From NCBI GenBank assembly GCA_964034945.1, contig OZ035960.1, positions 78,897,331 to 78,961,330 on the forward strand: a DNA stretch of 64,000 nucleotides, in the 5' to 3' direction. Below, piece by piece: positions 62,214-64,000 of the stretch. Origin of the DNA: Chrysopilus asiliformis (Eukaryota > Arthropoda > Insecta > Diptera > Rhagionidae). The notes under the pieces were generated by a model that was not told where the DNA came from, searched no databases, and worked only from the letters and a program-made list of their open reading frames with translations. Position 1 is the first letter of the stretch; the number at the start of each line of letters is the position of its first letter. Both the position numbers and the translations under genes were made by a program.

Positions 62214-62570
62214 ATGAGTGCTGTAAGAAAACGAGACGCAGCGCGAAACGCTTTAAGACGGTCTTTAGTTATCAGCCAAAAATCAGACGCTAAATACGAT
62301 CAAGCCAACATTGAATCGTTCACAACGCTGCTTGAAGATCAATGGACGAAGTTTGGCGCATTTCAAGACCAATTCGAGGAATCATGTGGTGTTACCACCT
62401 TACCCGATCAAGAACCAGAACGCATACAAGGGGAGGAATGGTATCGCGAAGCATCCGGAAATTTTCGGCGCATGTTAATCAAAATACAAGCGACACAAAT
62501 CGTTATCCGCGCTAATGAAACCGCGTCCTCGTCTTCTCGCGACACTTCGTTTTCGCTCCGCAATCCTTGA
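62214..62570 (+). CDS. BEL/Pao gag N-terminal fragment
   Basis: 118 codons starting MSAVRKRDAARNALRRSLVI, a basic helical start followed by a segment with YDQANIESFTTLLEDQW as in BEL/Pao Gag N-termini. It ends where the sequence joins pol near 62550, so most of Gag and its zinc knuckles are missing. Confidence 0.65.
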   Translation: MSAVRKRDAARNALRRSLVISQKSDAKYDQANIESFTTLLEDQWTKFGAFQDQFEESCGVTTLPDQEPERIQGEEWYREASGNFRRMLIKIQATQIVIRANETASSSSRDTSFSLRNP

Positions 62571-64000
62571 CGCGATTCCAAAACATCTTCGTGAAGACAA
62601 GTCATCCCACTACATAGCCAACGACGAAGTGATCAGTGCTTTCGGTCTCCAGTGGCAGCCCGTTGACGACTCCCTCATTTTTACTGTGCAAACATCAGAA
62701 ACAAAACTTCCAGTCACGAAGCGCAGTCTGCTGTCCGATAGCGCCAGGCTCTTCGATCCGCTGGGTCTTCTCGCACCATCAACTGTCATCCCGAGCAAAT
62801 TCCGGATGATATTCGACAGCAATGGCTGATATACCGAGGTAATTTAACACATCTGTCAAAAATCACCATTCCTAGATGGCTCGGCACTGGACATCAGGCT
62901 GCATTCACCGAGCTCCATGGCTTCGCAGACGCTTCCGAGTCCGCATACGCTGCTGTGTTGTACTCCCGTACGTTGTAACCTGATGGAGCAATCACAGCAA
63001 ACATCATAACCGCTAAGACGAAGGTCGCACTTCTTTCATCTACTTCACTGCCACGGCTTGAATTGTGCGCCGCCTTGCTATTATCTAAATTATTTCAACA
63101 TGTCGAGAAAGCATTCGGTTCACAAATCCAAGACAGGTATGGTTGGTCCGATTCAACAGTTACATTGGCTTGGATACAAGCAAGCCCCAATCGATGGACA
63201 ACCTTTGTCGCGAATCGCGTAGCAAAAATCCAATGCAGTATCCCACCTAACAAATGGCATCACGTATCTTCCAAGGACAACCCAGCAGATTGCGCGTCCG
63301 TGGCTTGTTGCCTGAGAAGCTAGTAAAGCATTCGCTATGGTGGAAAGGGCCGAAGTGGCTTGCAGCGACCCAATCCAATTGGCCGTCTCACTCTCAATCA
63401 TTTTTTCACACTGATCAGGATCTTCGTTCGAGCCCAAAGGCTGTTTTGCTCGTCTCTCATGATGCTATTTGGGATTTGTGTTCAAAATATTCATCGTTAC
63501 CGAAATTACTGCGAATCACCGCGTACATAAGGCGATTTGTACACAACGTCAGGTGCAGAAGGAAAGGGCTCCCGGAGGTCTTAACAAAAGGTTACATCAC
63601 GCTTCATAAGATCAACTCTGCGTCAACATTTTGGGTGAAGGCGACTCAGCAACAACACTTTGCCGAAGACATTCTCAGTTTATCGAATAAAGAACCCTTA
63701 CGTAGACGTAGCAACCTCTTACGTCTCCTCCCATTCATCGACGATGCGGGTCTCGTGAGGGTAGGAGGCCGACTTCACCGAGCCGCTATAAGAAACGACC
63801 AAAAGCATCCAATTCTGCTTCCCGCAAAATTACCGCTAACTTCGCTAATCTGCGGCAACGTTCATCGCATAACCTTGCATGGAGGTCCACAAATAATGCA
63901 AAGTGTCCTCCAATCAAAATTCTGGATCATAAACGCCAGAAAAATCCTGCGTAAGACTGCTCATCAATGCACGCTTTGTACAACATCAACAACTGATGGC
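62570..64000 (+). pseudogene. BEL/Pao pol fragment: RNase H and integrase N-terminus
   Basis: Blocks in order: ISAFGLQWQPVDDSL, TKRSLLSDSARLFDPLGLLA, HGFADASESAYAAVLYSR, TKVALLSSTSLPRLELCAAL, YGWSDSTVTLAWIQASPNRW and DNPADCAS, then an open frame to the window end with LVRVGGRLHRA and HRITLHGG to HQCTLC, the integrase zinc finger. There is a frame change near 62820, a stop near 62978 and another shift near 63300. It is therefore not functional. Confidence 0.85.

Larger units (their letters stand above)
60351..64000 (+). mobile_element. BEL/Pao LTR retrotransposon, internally deleted, continues past the window
   Basis: A 5' LTR, a primer site, a leader interrupted by a DNA element, a short gag and the 3' part of pol. 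Gag runs straight into pol sequence from the RNase H connection onwards, so protease and most of the reverse transcriptase are missing. The 3' LTR is outside the window. Confidence 0.85.

Overview
The window is AT-rich eukaryotic DNA, most likely from an insect and possibly a dipteran. Spliceosomal introns with GT-AG borders, mariner, piggyBac, hAT, PIF/Harbinger, Tigger/pogo, BEL/Pao and Jockey/CR1-like elements, and very dense MITEs all point that way. The species cannot be named from the sequence.

Two host genes can be rebuilt exon by exon, both on the minus strand. The main one is the splicing factor Prp40 (two WW and about six FF domains), running from a start codon at 41329 to a stop at 14622. 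I place seven exons whose phases join without a frame error (811 aa). Its introns hold about 24 kb of mostly mobile DNA. The second is a three-exon, 369-aa palmitoyltransferase of the ZDHHC23 type (53774 to 52550), whose catalytic DHHC tetrad reads NHHS. A broken seryl-tRNA synthetase copy (about 13990-14413, plus strand) lies tail to tail with the 3' end of Prp40.

Region by region. 1-8.9 kb: a 2.27 kb foldback element with an 8-bp target duplication inserted in a dispersed repeat, a hAT MITE, a SINE-like element, and a hairpin followed by 121-bp tandem repeats. 8.9-12.4 kb: a decayed LINE (minus strand) interrupted by a Harbinger-type element. 14.6-41.3 kb: Prp40 with its introns, which contain a piggyBac derivative, Harbinger elements, a full-length mariner with a mutated catalytic Asp, an internally deleted Tigger/pogo element, a hAT element and MITEs. 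41.5-43.2 kb: a nest of palindromic elements. 43.7-46.4 kb: a second LINE and a palindromic MITE. 46.5-52.1 kb: a THAP-bearing DNA element, mariner debris, nested hAT elements and small MITEs. 52.5-53.8 kb: the ZDHHC gene. 55-60.3 kb: a SINE-like element, hAT MITEs, a piggyBac MITE split by a 1.6 kb insertion, and a second THAP-bearing element. 60.35-64 kb: a BEL/Pao retrotransposon with a 257-bp LTR, a primer site matching tRNA-Tyr, a gag-pol deletion and a DNA element in its leader; it runs off the window.

No prokaryotic-style system is present. The most unusual signals are transposon architectures (nested palindromes, an empty-site control, a short motif shared by unrelated elements, a LINE and SINE-like pair sharing a 3' end) and two intact reading frames that lack catalytic residues.
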